A stretch of 64,000 nt of DNA from Ascarosepion bandense (Eukaryota > Mollusca > Cephalopoda > Sepiida > Sepiidae): positions 1,218,501 through 1,282,500 of the forward strand of contig JBBBDQ010001155.1 in assembly GCA_037127315.1 (NCBI GenBank), in the 5' to 3' direction. The first letter of the stretch is position 1, and each line of letters starts with the position of its first letter. Positions 22,963 through 34,699 of this stretch are shown piece by piece. A program made the translations under genes and the position numbers. The notes beneath the pieces are model-generated. The model did not search any database and was not told where the DNA came from. It saw only the letters and a list, made by a program, of their open reading frames with translations.

Positions 22963-23025
22963 CGAATTGAATTAAAATGTAAGTTTTATGTTAATACCTA
23001 TATAACAAAAATGTATGCATTAAAT

Positions 23026-23306
23026 GGGCTCAGAACAAGAAATCGGGGAGCCGAGTTCAAATTCCAGCTGAATTCATTGCATTCACTTACGCGCAAATAC
23101 CCTTGGGAAAGATAGTAATCCGCCTATTCCTTCCAGTTATGGGTTAAATAACAGGACAGATTGGGTTCTAAAGCCTTGGTTGGCAACCAGTCTACCGCAG
23201 AAAGCAATGGCAACCTACTGCGGGATAATCTTCTGCCCAGTCAGTCATGTTTTTTTCGAGACATGTTCGCCCAAGCGTATATCATGTATGGCACTTAACT
23301 GACTGT
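23026..23306 (+). mobile_element. S1 SINE, 5'-truncated plus-strand copy in tandem
   Basis: Begins at GGGCTCAGAACAAGAAATCG, contains GCCGAGTTCAAATTCC and runs to GGCACTTAACTGACTG. Same orientation as the copy at 22654 and closer to the family consensus, so probably a later insertion. Confidence 0.9.
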
Positions 23307-23739
23307 TGTGGCTCTCAAACAGTTCTATTTAAACTATTATTATATGTCACTCTTACATTAAGCAAGCACGGCACCCCTGGTAAATAGTAACTCTCCATAA
23401 ATAACAGTTTTAATTGACAAAAAGGTTTCAAATTCTTGAAGTCCTTATCATAAGATAAAATAGAAAGATCAAGATAAATTATCTCTTTTTGATTCTGTGA
23501 ACTGAGATGTTAAATGTAACAGCTTAAAGATGCAATTAGCTGATTAAAGACTAACAGCTTGCATGTTTGCCTTGTGCATGATGTCTCATTATGACATCAA
23601 TGCACAAATGATAAACACCAAGTTTAAAAGTATTCAAAAAACAATGTTTACAGTTTTTTTCCTGATCTTGATAATGCTTCGAAGTATGGTGAAATGTATA
23701 AGAACATAGCGTACTATTTACATTCATTCAATTCAAATG

Positions 23740-24060
23740 AGAATTCTTCTTTTTCAATAAACTGTTAGATCACATTTTTTATGCATGATGGTGCTCCATG
23801 CCACATAGCAAAGAAAAGGCAAGAATATTTCGAGAAGATCAAGGTCACTGTATTAGAACAACCTTGACCTCAATCTCAATTTGTGAGATTATAGAAGGAA
23901 TAAGGTTATAGACATAGAGGTAGACAATGCCAAGGTGTCTGAACTATTGGGAATACATCAGAATATTTTCAGTCTCAAAGTCAACATGCCTTGCCGTGTT
24001 CAAGTGGTTATCAAGGTGAAAGGTAACTGGACAAAATACCAGTTTATATTGAAATAGAAA
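23740..24060 (+). mobile_element. Tc1-like transposase relic (C-terminal part)
   Basis: Plus-strand residues MHDGAPCHIAKKRQEYFEKI and VTVLEQP (23781-23868) match the second catalytic aspartate block of Tc1 transposases, HDGAPCHxAK..WF....VL.WP. After a region of stops, CRVQVVIKVKGNWTKY (23994-24040) matches the typical C-terminal end. The LNPIE block is lost. Confidence 0.7.
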
Positions 24061-24214
24061 GTAAAAGTTTTATAATAAGGTTCATACATTAGAGTAAGTA
24101 CTGTTGAATGATTGAATGATCTTCTGGTGGTAATTGTAATACATACCCTTGTATGTAATTACTTATTGAGATATTTGTTGTAATACTTTAGAAACCCAAC
24201 ATAATATTTTTGAA

Positions 24215-25060
24215 AAAAACCATGACACACTCTTCCTTACAATAAACCTTCAAACCATTTCTGGGGTCGATCTGATGAATTCAACCTTTCAAACTTTGCC
24301 ATAAATTTTCAACTGGATTCATATCAGAAAAGTGACTTGGCCAGTGAAGCACCTCAATATTGTCTTTAACAAACCATTCATGAGTTACTTTAGCTGTATG
24401 CTTTCAAAAGATCTAACCTTCTTCAAACACCAACTATTTCATCAAAGAAAACAAATTAGCTTCCAAAATATTTCACTACATTTTTAGATTCATAGTTTGT
24501 TCTATCACATGAAGTGTCTACCCACATTGTAAGAGAAACATTCCAAATAATGATACTTCTAGTTCCAGGCTTCATTTTTTTCTTAAGAGGTGCATCTCTA
24601 TATTTTCTCTAGATATGATGAGCTTGGTTGTAGCAAGAAAGTTCAATTTTTATTTCTTCCAAAAATTATTAAGTTACTCTAAATTAATTCATGAGTGAAT
24701 TTCATCTGAGAAATCCTGGTGCCATATTTTCAACAAATGTGTTTTCAATTACGTGCAGGATTTTAAGCAATCACTATGTAATTCATTATTAATAGTTCTT
24801 TTAGTAACAAATATTCCAGTTGCTCAATTCATCTTCAATTTCTTTTCAAGTTATATGTGGATTTTTAGCATTTTTTTAGTTGCTTGTAAAGAAGTTTTTC
24901 ATGACGCACTACTTTAAGGAAGGTTTGTTGGTGGTAACAAACTTCTTTGAATTCACTAGATTTGATTCAGTTGTACTGACAAGTATACCCAACACCTTAA
25001 CAAGGGTCATTTTGTTACTTAACTACATCATTCTTTGGTTTGGTTTAGAGTTCCTTTTCT
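24215..25060 (-). mobile_element. Tc1-like transposase relic, near full length but decayed
   Basis: On the minus strand: an N-terminal region near 25050-24800 with many stops; SIIIWNVSLTMWV near 24555 (degraded GGGSVMVWG block); then [37 protein letters not shown] near 24400-24270 (the WPSxSPDxNPIENLW signature) and HQIDPRN. It lies tail-to-tail with the Tc1-like relic at 23740-24060, about 155 bp apart. Confidence 0.75.
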
Positions 25061-27307
25061 TTAACCCTGGTTATCTCATTACAAGAAGGTTAAGTATTTA
25101 ATGATGACCATAATGATATCAAACCCTAGCAAAATATTGATACAAGTTTCACAAAGTTTCTATACCGGTTCAGAAAGATCAAATCTACATAAATTTTTAT
25201 GTCAAATTTTTAAGTATGACATTAAGTACTTTCCTCACCACAAGTTGTATTCATATTTTACTCTGCCTTGCATATTTGAAAAAATGTTTTCCTTTTTTCA
25301 TAGTAATTATTAATCTTATATCAGAATCTATAACTCTTGTAAATTCAAAGTAAATGTCAGCATAGGAATTAAATATTTTGCAAGTGTCCAAATACTTTTT
25401 TTCTCTCTCTCCAGTTTATTTGTGGAGAAACCCATCTTATCATGGAAATGCAATGCTATCTGGGCTCACAAATATCCACAAACCAAAACTAACAATAATA
25501 GCTGTAGAAATTATAACAATCACAATTGCATTTTTCATTCAACATAAAATATGATTCCTCCTGTAATATTTTCATTTATATTGACAAATTTCACAAGTCA
25601 TTCAAGACAACTGAAGAAATCCTAGCATAAAAACAAATACACAATGAATGTGTTTAATAAATAATAGCCTGAAAGGTTTAAGTAAAAATAATTGCAGACT
25701 CAAAGCAAACATTTGACTCATGTAAAATAAATTAAGACTTATGAAGAAGTCTATATCCAATATGGGATTAAATCAGAATTGAGAAAATAAGTATATTACA
25801 GCTATTTTTGCCTATCAAATTGTATAAATGATTGATTACTCAATTACTATTTATAAACCTTTCAGAAAGGCTTTGTACATTAATCTAAAAAACCATTTTA
25901 AAATAATGACAGAAACTTGGAATGTTTCCAGAAGGTATCAAACACAATCTTTAAAGTTGTCTATAAATTTTCAGATCAAAAGTTCCTCAAGTGCCAATCA
26001 AAAAGCCAAGGAGATCTTATAACTAAGTGGATAGTAGCTTGGATCTAATCACAAAGTGCTTTTTTATTATTATTATTATTTGGCTGTAACAAAACAAAGT
26101 GCTTTACTGATCTCATTTTCGGCAGTTTTAGTTAACAAAGTCTCCTTAAAAAAATTCCCAATAGAAATCCTTCATTCCTCCTCTTCACATGAAATCACTT
26201 CAATAAAACAATTATCCCTAAATAAGCAGAAAGAGAATTCAAATAGCCAATAGTCTTGCTTGTCAGATGGACAATAGCCAACCAATAGATCAGTAAGAAT
26301 TACAAAAAATTGAAGCGAATCACAAAAAGGAGGAGGGAAAGGATCCAATAAAATTGGGTGAATATTGAAAATTCAAATCTGCATGAAAAGTGCAACTACT
26401 ACTGAAAAAAGCACACCACTTCTTTCTAACGTTGAACTCTAAAATTCAACAAACTTCACCTTTAAATATGACTTTTGAGATTTAATTTGATGTGTGTGTG
26501 TGTGTGTGTGTGTGTTTGTGTTTCCATACCAGACAAGGGAAAAAACACAGGTATTTAGGCAGTCTTTGATTTTTGTTTTCTTTCTTTCTTTTTTTTATAA
26601 GTATTATCAAAATGGTAATTTTTCAATCATATTAACCATAACATTTGTCCCCATTTGATAAAAAAAATAGTATGAAAAAATTTTTCTTTTTCATAATACA
26701 CATGCACCAGACATAAACTGATAAGTAAAACATAAAAAGAAAGAAATTGTGCATATGTTATTGCAATGGCAGCTGTTGAGAATAAGCAGCAAGAATGGCA
26801 TTTGGTTATGATTTGAGTTAGTTGCAAAGTGAGCTTTCAGCAAATATTATACTCACTATTATCAAAATATCTGTTCAGCAGATTTTTTCTTCATTTTCTT
26901 TTCTTTTTGATCTTGAAGAGATTTTAATAATGTCAGTAAAAATGTTAAATAATATAAGCATGAATGAAATCCAAAAGTTTCCCATTTTTCTTTTTCCCTC
27001 TTTAAGTAGAAAGCAAACTTAATTCTTTTCAAAAGAATATTAAGCAACAATGAATGGAAAAAGAAATTCTAAAATAGAGAAAACTAAAACAATGTTTGCT
27101 TAAAAATATTTCATTAAATTTCTGCAGAATATATAAACAACTTTTCAAAATTCCTATCTTCAACTAGCAAGGGAGAAAGGCCAGCAGGAAATCAACCATG
27201 TAAATAGTTGCCATCTTAGAAGTGCAGAGGCATTTACAGTTTTTATTTTTATTTGGCTGATTAAATAATAGAAAGATTTCTCAATGCAAACACTATGGTT
27301 ACAAAGT
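25061..27307. other. Intronic stretch with a (GT)n tract
   Basis: Unique AT-rich sequence with a (TG)n run at about 26492-26518. Open frames such as 25828-26022 and 26822-27022 have no recognisable motif. Confidence 0.5.
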
Positions 27308-27826
27308 GCTTCTTCAGGTGCTGTGTCTCTTCGTAATGTAGGCAATCATGAACTTCCACTTGCCTCTATTCCTTGTTGCTCTCAACACTTTTCCTCTTGG
27401 TATCTCTCCCAGACCATGCTCTACCATCCAAATGTTTAAACCCACCAGGTACGTCTCGTGTTACTTTCCCCTATCACTCCTATGAGTATTAGATTCACCA
27501 AGCTCTCCTTCCTCATTACGTGTCCCAGAAACCTCAGCTGTATCTTCTTGGTGCTAAGTATAAGTTTCCTTTTCATTTGTATTCTCTCCGAAACTTTGTC
27601 CTTGCTTACATGTTTGGTCCATGGTATCTTCAGAATCCTTCTGTAGAACCACATTTCTGTTGCTTCGAGTCTCTCCTTCATCTTTGAGGAGATTATCCAG
27701 CATTCGCTGCCATATAGAAGGACAAATATCACATAACACTTCAGTACTCTTTTCTTTGTTTGCAACAAAATCTTCCTGTCTCTCAATATGTTTAGTTTTT
27801 GAAATACGTCCTTGGCTATGCCAGAA
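27308..27826 (-). mobile_element. RTE-type LINE, 3'-end fragment
   Basis: The minus-strand frame 27436-27900 (154 codons) includes GIAKDVFQKLNILRDRK, LLYGSECWIISSKMKERLEA, TEMWFYRRILKIPWTKHVS and QLRFLGHVMRKESLVNL. This is the C-terminal region shared with 7461-8223 and 61262-64000, with an unusually long uninterrupted frame for this window. The upstream palm domain is absent and homology stops at about 27826. Confidence 0.87.
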
Positions 27827-29609
27827 ACCCAATAAGACCGAAAGACTAAAACAGAATATTTCATGAGAAGAAAATGACAATTACTGAGGGATTTTATCAA
27901 AGCAAGTTTTTCAGGTAAATCTTAACATTTGAAAAAAAAAAACTGATTAGTCTTTTAGTAGGAAAAATTAAAAAGAAAGAAAATTATAAGAAATGAAATA
28001 CATGTGAAGAAAACCAAATAAAAAAAAAATGATTTGATGGCAGACATTTAAGCAAGAATCTAATGTATCATTTGTAAAGATTTATCTTGGAGTCTGGTTT
28101 ACTTGATTGATGTACATAAGGACGTGTCAGGGTTGCCAGGTAACAAGTTTTCAGCTTCAGTGAAAATCTTCTATCAGTAAATAACATTCCAGTCAAGCAT
28201 GCAATCATAATGTATAGATCAATGACTAGTATGCTAAGGTAACCAGTTAAAATGTGTTTGAATGACAGTAATTTTAGTTCAGCTTACAAGAGAGCATCAA
28301 AGTTGGCTGAGCACAATTGATTAATTTCATTGTGAAATTGTCTGACAGAACAAGACATTGTCTCTGTTAACCCCAACTTTACTCAGATCAATAGGACACA
28401 GAATAGCTTACATCATCATAACATTGCCGTAGGCCTTTCACAAGATGATCATGTATAATGATACAAAAGTTATTAGGAAAAGATAATAATCTTATTAAAT
28501 AATAGAACTTGCTCAGAAGATGGAATAAACTTTTTCTTCTTTAGTGAATCACTCAAGAAACAACTCACAAGAAAATTCATGAAAAAATAATAGAATCCCA
28601 ATTTTAAAAAAGATTTTTCCAATTTTTATTTCTTCCACAAGTGATATCAATATGATAAGTTTCAATCCAAATACAATAATTAATATTCAAGCATTATTAC
28701 TTAATGTCTTCATATTTTCCAAGCCTCTTTATTTTTTTTAAGTATAGAGCAAAAATAAGGATTTTTAAAGCTATTAATTCCACAGCCCTAAAAATATTTA
28801 GGAGGGAGAGGGAGAAAAGAAATGGCTGCAAAATAAGATAAAACTCCAGACAAAGCCTTTTTACCAAATGATTTGGCTGCCATGCAGCTTGATATACTGT
28901 AATGAAGAAGACACATTTTTACAGTAAGACAAGTCAGTAGAGAAATCGACATGATTGCAATATTTCAGCTGGGGACTTTCAGTGTCTAAACTAAAAAAAA
29001 TATTATTGATAAGCAGTCAGAATTGATCATCATGATTCCTATTACAAAATATTAACAAATTAAATATTCTTAAATATCTTTGGTTTTTATTGCAAAATTT
29101 CAATATGTTTAGTTTATGAAAACTAATGCAAAAGTAAATAATTTCAAGTGGAAAGCAAACCAAGCAGACATTTGACTAGAAAACTCATCTTTGTTCATAA
29201 TTTCTATAAGTCTGACATTCTTTGAAAACTTATCAAATATGATAATCTTTAAAAAAAAAAGCAAAAACATTTTGCCTTGATGTTGAAAGATACTCAGAAA
29301 GAAAATTTATTTTAAATGCATTTAATTAACAGCAAAAAATCATTTCAAGGATAATGAAGCCAAATCTTTAGAAATTAATCTTATTTTTCAATGTGCCCTT
29401 CAATAAAACAGCCACAGTAAACTTTGTGAAAAATTCATTTTTTTTTCTTTGTTAATAAGCCAATCAATAAATTCACTATAGAACGGAATGTTATTTGCAT
29501 TTGATACATGAGATTAAAAATATCTTGTTTAATCAAAATAAAATTTAAAAAAAAACAGTAAATATTTAAACCACTTTCTTGTTAATATTTTAAATTTCAG
29601 ATTCACTTT

Positions 29610-29612
<3 letters not shown>
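27827..29612. other. Intronic stretch with no recognised feature
   Basis: AT-rich, without repeat or coding signal that I can identify. Confidence 0.5.

Positions 29613-29657
<45 letters not shown>
29613..29657. repeat. (AT)n microsatellite
   Basis: Perfect TA dinucleotide run of about 22 units. Confidence 0.95.
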
Positions 29658-29661
<4 letters not shown>

Positions 29662-29759
29662 TAATACTTAGTTTCTGATCCTAATAGAGTTAGACCAGTA
29701 CACATTTGTATTAAAAAGTGTTCTATACAATTATATTGTAGAACTTTTAAATATTTTAC

Positions 29760-29913
29760 ATTTTTAAACGAGTTATTTCACTACCTTGGTGTCTACTATC
29801 AGTGGTGTCTTCAGGCGATTTTTAATAACTTAACTAAGTCTGGGTTATTAAAAATCGCCTGAAGACACCACTCATGGTAGAAACCAAGGTAAAAAAATAA
29901 CTCGTTTAAAAAT
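29760..29913. repeat. Near-perfect hairpin, 70-bp arms and 14-nt loop
   Basis: Arms 29760-29829 and 29844-29913 are reverse complements with about six mismatches. Each contains GTGGTGTCTTCAGGCGATTT or its complement, perfectly matched over the inner 29 bp. The outer ends are ATTTTTAAACGAGTTATTT and its complement. (AT)n tracts lie on both sides (29613-29657, about 29948-29971). It could be a small fold-back MITE or an expressed hairpin; no coding potential. Confidence 0.9.
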
Positions 29914-29937
29914 GAAAAATAAAAATACATATATACA

Positions 29938-29971
<34 letters not shown>

Positions 29972-30489
29972 ATCTAAACTTATTTATAAATGGAACTTTG
30001 TGTGTGTGTGTGTGTGTGTGTGTCCGTTACCTATAGACTCCGAAACGGCTGAACCGATTTTCTTGAAAAGTTACACAGTTGTACTATAAGCATCTGCGAG
30101 TGTTCTTAGCTAGGTTTTGTGTCGAGGTACCCCTGATAAATATTGAAAATCGATAATCCAAAAAATCGGGTTATAGAAGGAGTGGTCCGATTTTAATCAA
30201 ATTTGATACACTCATAGACAAAAACATAAGAAACGATATTCAGAAGTTTCAAGGTTACAGTTCTTAAAATAGTGTAGAAAATTGATAATATATATATATA
30301 TATAAAAGGCAAGATGTTTGTGTTTTTTGTCTGTTTATCTGTCTGTATGTCCTTTATACAAATCCACAATTTTTATCCGATTCTCACCAAACTTCACACA
30401 AATATCCTTTAGGCTGAGTCTGAGCTCCAGGACCATAGATTAGTTTTAAAGCTTTCATTACACCCGAGCAACGCATGGCTATACTGCTA

Positions 30490-30490
<1 letters not shown>
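29972..30490 (+). mobile_element. Helitron-like non-autonomous element(s), 3' end
   Basis: Two units share the layout TATAAA, then GT- or CTGT-rich sequence (GTGTCCGTTACC and TTGTCTGTTTATCTGTCTG), then a solvent-exposed-looking unique block. The second ends CACCCGAGCAACGCATGGCT, ATACTGCTAG before a T. A GC hairpin shortly before a terminal CTAG at an A/T junction is the Helitron 3' signature; here the stem (CCCG..CGGG type) is degraded. No Rep/helicase coding sequence is present, so mobilisation would be in trans. Confidence 0.55.
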
Positions 30491-30531
<41 letters not shown>

Positions 30532-31149
30532 AAGCAACCATTCTCACTTGTAGAAAAGGAATTCATATACACAGTGCATTTAACTAAAAGGGCATCACTT
30601 ACACTTGACAATCTTCAAGTCAGTTATATGTTTGGTTTCCTAAGACTGATCATATATTTTTTATTTCTGAAGTGATGAAAGGTATTTTATACATATTTAT
30701 TGATCTGAGCTTTTGTGTGGCACTAGACTACACAAAGAGAAGACTATGTCGCGTCAGGATGGCTTACCTTGAAAATCAGCATTTAAAAAAAGCAATAACA
30801 TTCCATGTTTTATACGTATAATTGAACTCTTTTTTTCCCCTCCCAGATTTGACACACTTGATCAAGACTGACAAATGGATTGATATCATGAACACAAAGG
30901 AATTGTCTAAACTTTTGGTGAACATTCAAGGTTTTTGCATTTTCTTGAGCTTGAACATTGACAACAAGCTGGGTCAAGCAGTAGATAACTAATTAGACTA
31001 TAATCATATAGGTTTTATGAGAAAGAATATTTTCAAGTAAAAATGTTTGAATAGGCTAACAAAAAATTAGTTTTAGGTGGATACAAAAGTTTCTTTTCAG
31101 TATTTCATTCAATTCCATTATTCAATTTTGTATAAGAATACAGGCACAA
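30491..31149. repeat. (AT)n tract and unassigned intronic sequence
   Basis: A (TA)n run of about 19 units at 30491-30528 directly follows the Helitron-like end; the remainder to 31149 shows nothing recognisable. Confidence 0.7.
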
Positions 31150-31600
31150 ATGAATGCAAGCTCTATTGAATAATCAGTCTAATGAACTACATGACGAAAC
31201 TTATTCAAATTCTGATGAATAGAGTGCATAGCAGAATTAGACTAGAAATAGGATATGTACAGTGCCATTTCATTAAAGACACTGGAACAAGGAATATAAT
31301 ATTTATGCCCGGAATGATACCTGAAAGAGCACTACAAATGCAGAAAGATGTATGTCTATGTTTTATAGATTATGCAAAAGCATTTGATAAAGTCCCTCAG
31401 ACAGGACAGTTGGAACTGCTAGGTAACCTTGACATATTTGGAAAGGATATTAGAATAATCCAAAACCTGTACTGGCATCAAACCTCCTGCATACGAATAG
31501 AAAAGAAATTCCATAGATATAAAAACAAGAGGGAGGATTAACCTTTACCGAGAGGCAATCCTGAGAGAATTAGATGTCTTACCAGGATCTATTATTTGCA
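31150..31600 (+). mobile_element. RTE-type LINE fragment, reverse-transcriptase palm region
   Basis: The frame 31182-31541 reads MTKLIQILMNRVHSRIRLEI, CHFIKDTGTRNIIFMPGM, VCLCFIDYAKAFDKVPQTGQ and NLDIFGKDIRIIQNLYWHQ, and a continuation in another frame has LYREAILRELDVLPG. These match reverse-transcriptase blocks 2-4 of the RTE element at 63100-63450. The catalytic YADD region is not included; both ends are truncated. Confidence 0.87.
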
Positions 31601-32524
31601 TCCACACTCTTTTAAAAGAAGTCTTTCAGGAATATTTTGCTAATTTGAATCTGTTGCAATTGCTAACCAGAAAAACTGATTGCCTCAAGAGAACATGACT
31701 AGAGAATATACTACCTGTGGAAGAACTCATTCCCCCACCACCAGGTCTAGGAGCATTTATTTTTACAATTTTGGTATATAGTCATGCAACAATGGGTGGA
31801 TTCCTGTTTAAAATCAAAAAAATAAACAAAACAGTTGATCAATGTAAGCCTTTTGTAGTAACAATTAACCCAGCTTCCAGCAGTTCTTGATAAAGAATTC
31901 CTTTTAAATGTATCAACTGTTTCACCACACAGTAGATTTTATTTGGGGTTGTTGAAAGTGATCTTGTATATGGCTGTAATTTTCCTTTGTTAGGATTCTT
32001 TTGATAAATTCATTTTTCATTGTCAAAGAATTTTTTTTTTTTTGTGTTGAACAAGAAAATAAAAACACTTATTGGATAACACATACAACTAAAAGGGAAA
32101 ATAATTATGTTGATTTTCTACAATATCTGAAGCAAAAGAACAAGAAGGAAACCCCCATTAATAGTAGAAAGATTGATAACAGCTACTAGACTTGAGAAAC
32201 TTATAAAAAATTGATTTAAGAGGAAGAGTTTATAAATTTCAACCAAGAATAATGCTAACTTTTTGGTCAATGAATGCTGACTCTTTCCTTATGGAGATGA
32301 CTTATCTCGTCATTAACATTACAATACTGATTAATGTTCCCTTCTGTAATTTTATGTGTGAAGCTATTTTCCTAGTTTCTAAATAATTGGTTGATTATCC
32401 AAGCAATAAAACGTTGAATAAAGTTTGAAGACACTCTCATAACTTTGTGTAAAAATAGTGCTGGGAAATTTTGCATCCATCATCTAATATAAAAGGAGAT
32501 AAAAAGAAATAGTTTATCATTCAC
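31601..32524. other. Intronic stretch just 3' of the HELTH exon
   Basis: AT-rich sequence with no recognised repeat. It ends at the donor of the exon at 32525. Confidence 0.5.
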
Positions 32525-32592
32525 CTCTGTCATCAAATCCATGTGTCAATTCATGTCCCATCACCACTCCCATAGCACCAAAATTCAGAGAC
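32525..32592 (-). CDS. ECE1: M13 metallopeptidase (endothelin-converting-enzyme-like), exon with HELTH catalytic motif
   Basis: This 68-bp exon completes a codon with its first G, then encodes [20 protein letters not shown] and DR, and leaves one G of a split glycine codon. HELTH is the M13 HExxH motif: both histidines bind zinc and the glutamate activates water. The flanking SLNFG and HGFDD are family hallmarks. The acceptor TTTTCTTGCAG and donor AGAG|GTGAAT are good. The partial glycine is finished exactly by the exon at 2893-3017. The preceding exon (VNAYY..FPAGILQPPFF region in the family) should lie at higher coordinates; I could not find it before 64000. Confidence 0.95.
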
Positions 32593-34699
32593 CTGCAAGA
32601 AAACAAATGAAAGAAATTCAATTGACATAAAAGGAGTACATAAACAAAAATCAATTTTATGTCATCAAAATCTTGTCTCTATAAAGAAGGAGGGAAAATA
32701 TTAAATGTTTCAGAATCTTTAAAAACATAAATTAAGCTTCAATAAATTTTCTATTTTGAGTCACTTCATCAGACTTATCAATGATATCATTAGTGAGGAG
32801 TGAAGGGAGCCATTGTTAAAATAGGGATATCCATCTTAATATATTAGAGTCATAATTGAATGACATCAGCTAGACTATATTCCCAGAGACATTGAACACA
32901 CAAACACAAAAATGTTTAATTTTAAATTTCAGTGTTCCAGCATTCTCAGTGTAATATATAATTATAATTGACACTTGGCTTTTTATATTCCCCATCGCCT
33001 ACCTATACATATAATATTCTATTAACAAAAATGTTAATTTAGTGTAATGAAGTTCTTCTATGAGAAGAAATGTATTATACAGAATTATTTCCACTCTTTC
33101 ATTCTTTCACCTAACACTGTCCTGATATCTGTATATATATATATCATATTCTCTCACAGTAAAGCTTGAATAAAAAACAGATTCATGGTAGGTCAACTGA
33201 TGAAGAAGAGAAAAAGAAGTAGGCAAACAGACAAAACTAGTAAATCAAGATTCATTAATGATGACTAACTGTTTTGAATATGGTCAGCGATGTCACTATG
33301 AACTAGTTATAAAAACAAGTAAAATGCAAACATTTACTTTGATCTCTGCTATTTAGGTGTGCATGCATGGACAGTAAGATTCAAGCACTTGGGTAAGAAA
33401 AACACAGATGTGTGCTCTGTTTGACTTTTAGTGTTGAGTTTGGAGCTTTCCATCAAAACAATAGATCGATATCCGAATGCCATTTGACACAAAACTTTAG
33501 TTTTATCTTGTAAGCAATTTCCAGCATACCTAAGATTATGATAAATGTTCACTTTAAAAAGGTAAAGCCAGTTACACAGTGACAAAGTTACCCAGTAATA
33601 ACAAAAACAGATAACTGAGGGAATGGATTAATTAATTCTAGGTACCTCTGCTAATTTGCGGGTAAAACAACATAGCGTAATGAAAAAGGCTACAAACTTA
33701 ACAAAAATAAAGTTTTATCATCAAAATGTTGATGTTATTATTAAGAGGAAAGATCAAAGAATTTTAAAATTATTTTTTGAAATTTTTTAATTCTTTCTTA
33801 CACGTTCGAAATTTTGGTTAAAATGCTTATTTTGTTTATGTCATCGCCTTCTACAAAGTTTAACATTGATTTTTTTTTTGTGCTTTCTTCTATTGAAAAC
33901 ACATTTATTTGAAAATTCTTGTAAAAATAAACTAATTGTCCAATTTTAATGACATTTTCAGAACTTATTTACAAATGAATGAAATTATTTTTGAAATGTT
34001 TCTTTTTAAAAATATTGGTAAAAAAAAAAAAAATTTTAAGGTGTTACCCCCCACTTAATTTCATTAAATTTCGCACAGAACCTTATTTCTTGAAATTATT
34101 TTTTTTGTTAAAAGTAGAAGTCATTGGAGATTGTAAATCAACTACTTTTTTTTTCAAATTTGTACTATTTAATTGAAAATCTGCTCTGAGTTGAAAAATA
34201 ATGAATCTAATAAAACTATGACATTACTTAATTAGAAAAGCTTTTAACTGCTTTTGTAAATAAGTCTCTTTAAAGAAATAAAATTTTTCTGATGAATAAT
34301 GAATTTTTACAAGAATGTTATCATTTTTTTTACATTTTAATTATAATGATTTATAATAGTTTAAAATCGTGTAAAATTCTGTATTGGGGTATTTATTGTA
34401 TGTGATATAGTAATTAAGTGAAAATGAAATTTAGGAGTCCAAAATTGCAAAGATTAATAAACGTAGTTACACTTCCCTATTTTCGAAATTTATTTTATTT
34501 TTACCTTATTTTCATGTATGGTAGACTGAAATTGACATTATTATGAAATGATTACGTAATTTAAGAGTTTTGTCCCTTAACTTAGATTTATGAAAATTGT
34601 CATTTTTGGTCATGCGTAGAACCTGTCATCACCTAATCAGTAAACAGTCCATCAAACGTTTGATCAGATGAACACGACTAATCATTAATAATTTGTTGT
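32593..34699. other. Upstream intron of the M13 gene, no recognised feature here
   Basis: AT-rich. Minus-strand reading does not show the preceding M13 exon. A short (TA)n run lies near 33132-33144. Confidence 0.5.

Larger units (their letters stand above)
3018..32524 (-). other. 29.5-kb intron of the M13 gene, filled with transposons
   Basis: The exons on either side encode adjacent residues of the family (GFDDR|G|REYD), so no coding exon is missing between them and the whole interval is one intron. It holds SINEs, LINEs, mariner/Tc1 relics, a Penelope-like element, a Helitron-like end and several large inverted repeats, all listed individually. The acceptor end reads TGCATTTTTCAG and the donor GAG|GTGAAT. 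Confidence 0.88.

Noticed and set aside
30384..30675. Opposing open frames rich in IYIYIY
   Set aside because: They are translations of the (TA)n microsatellite.
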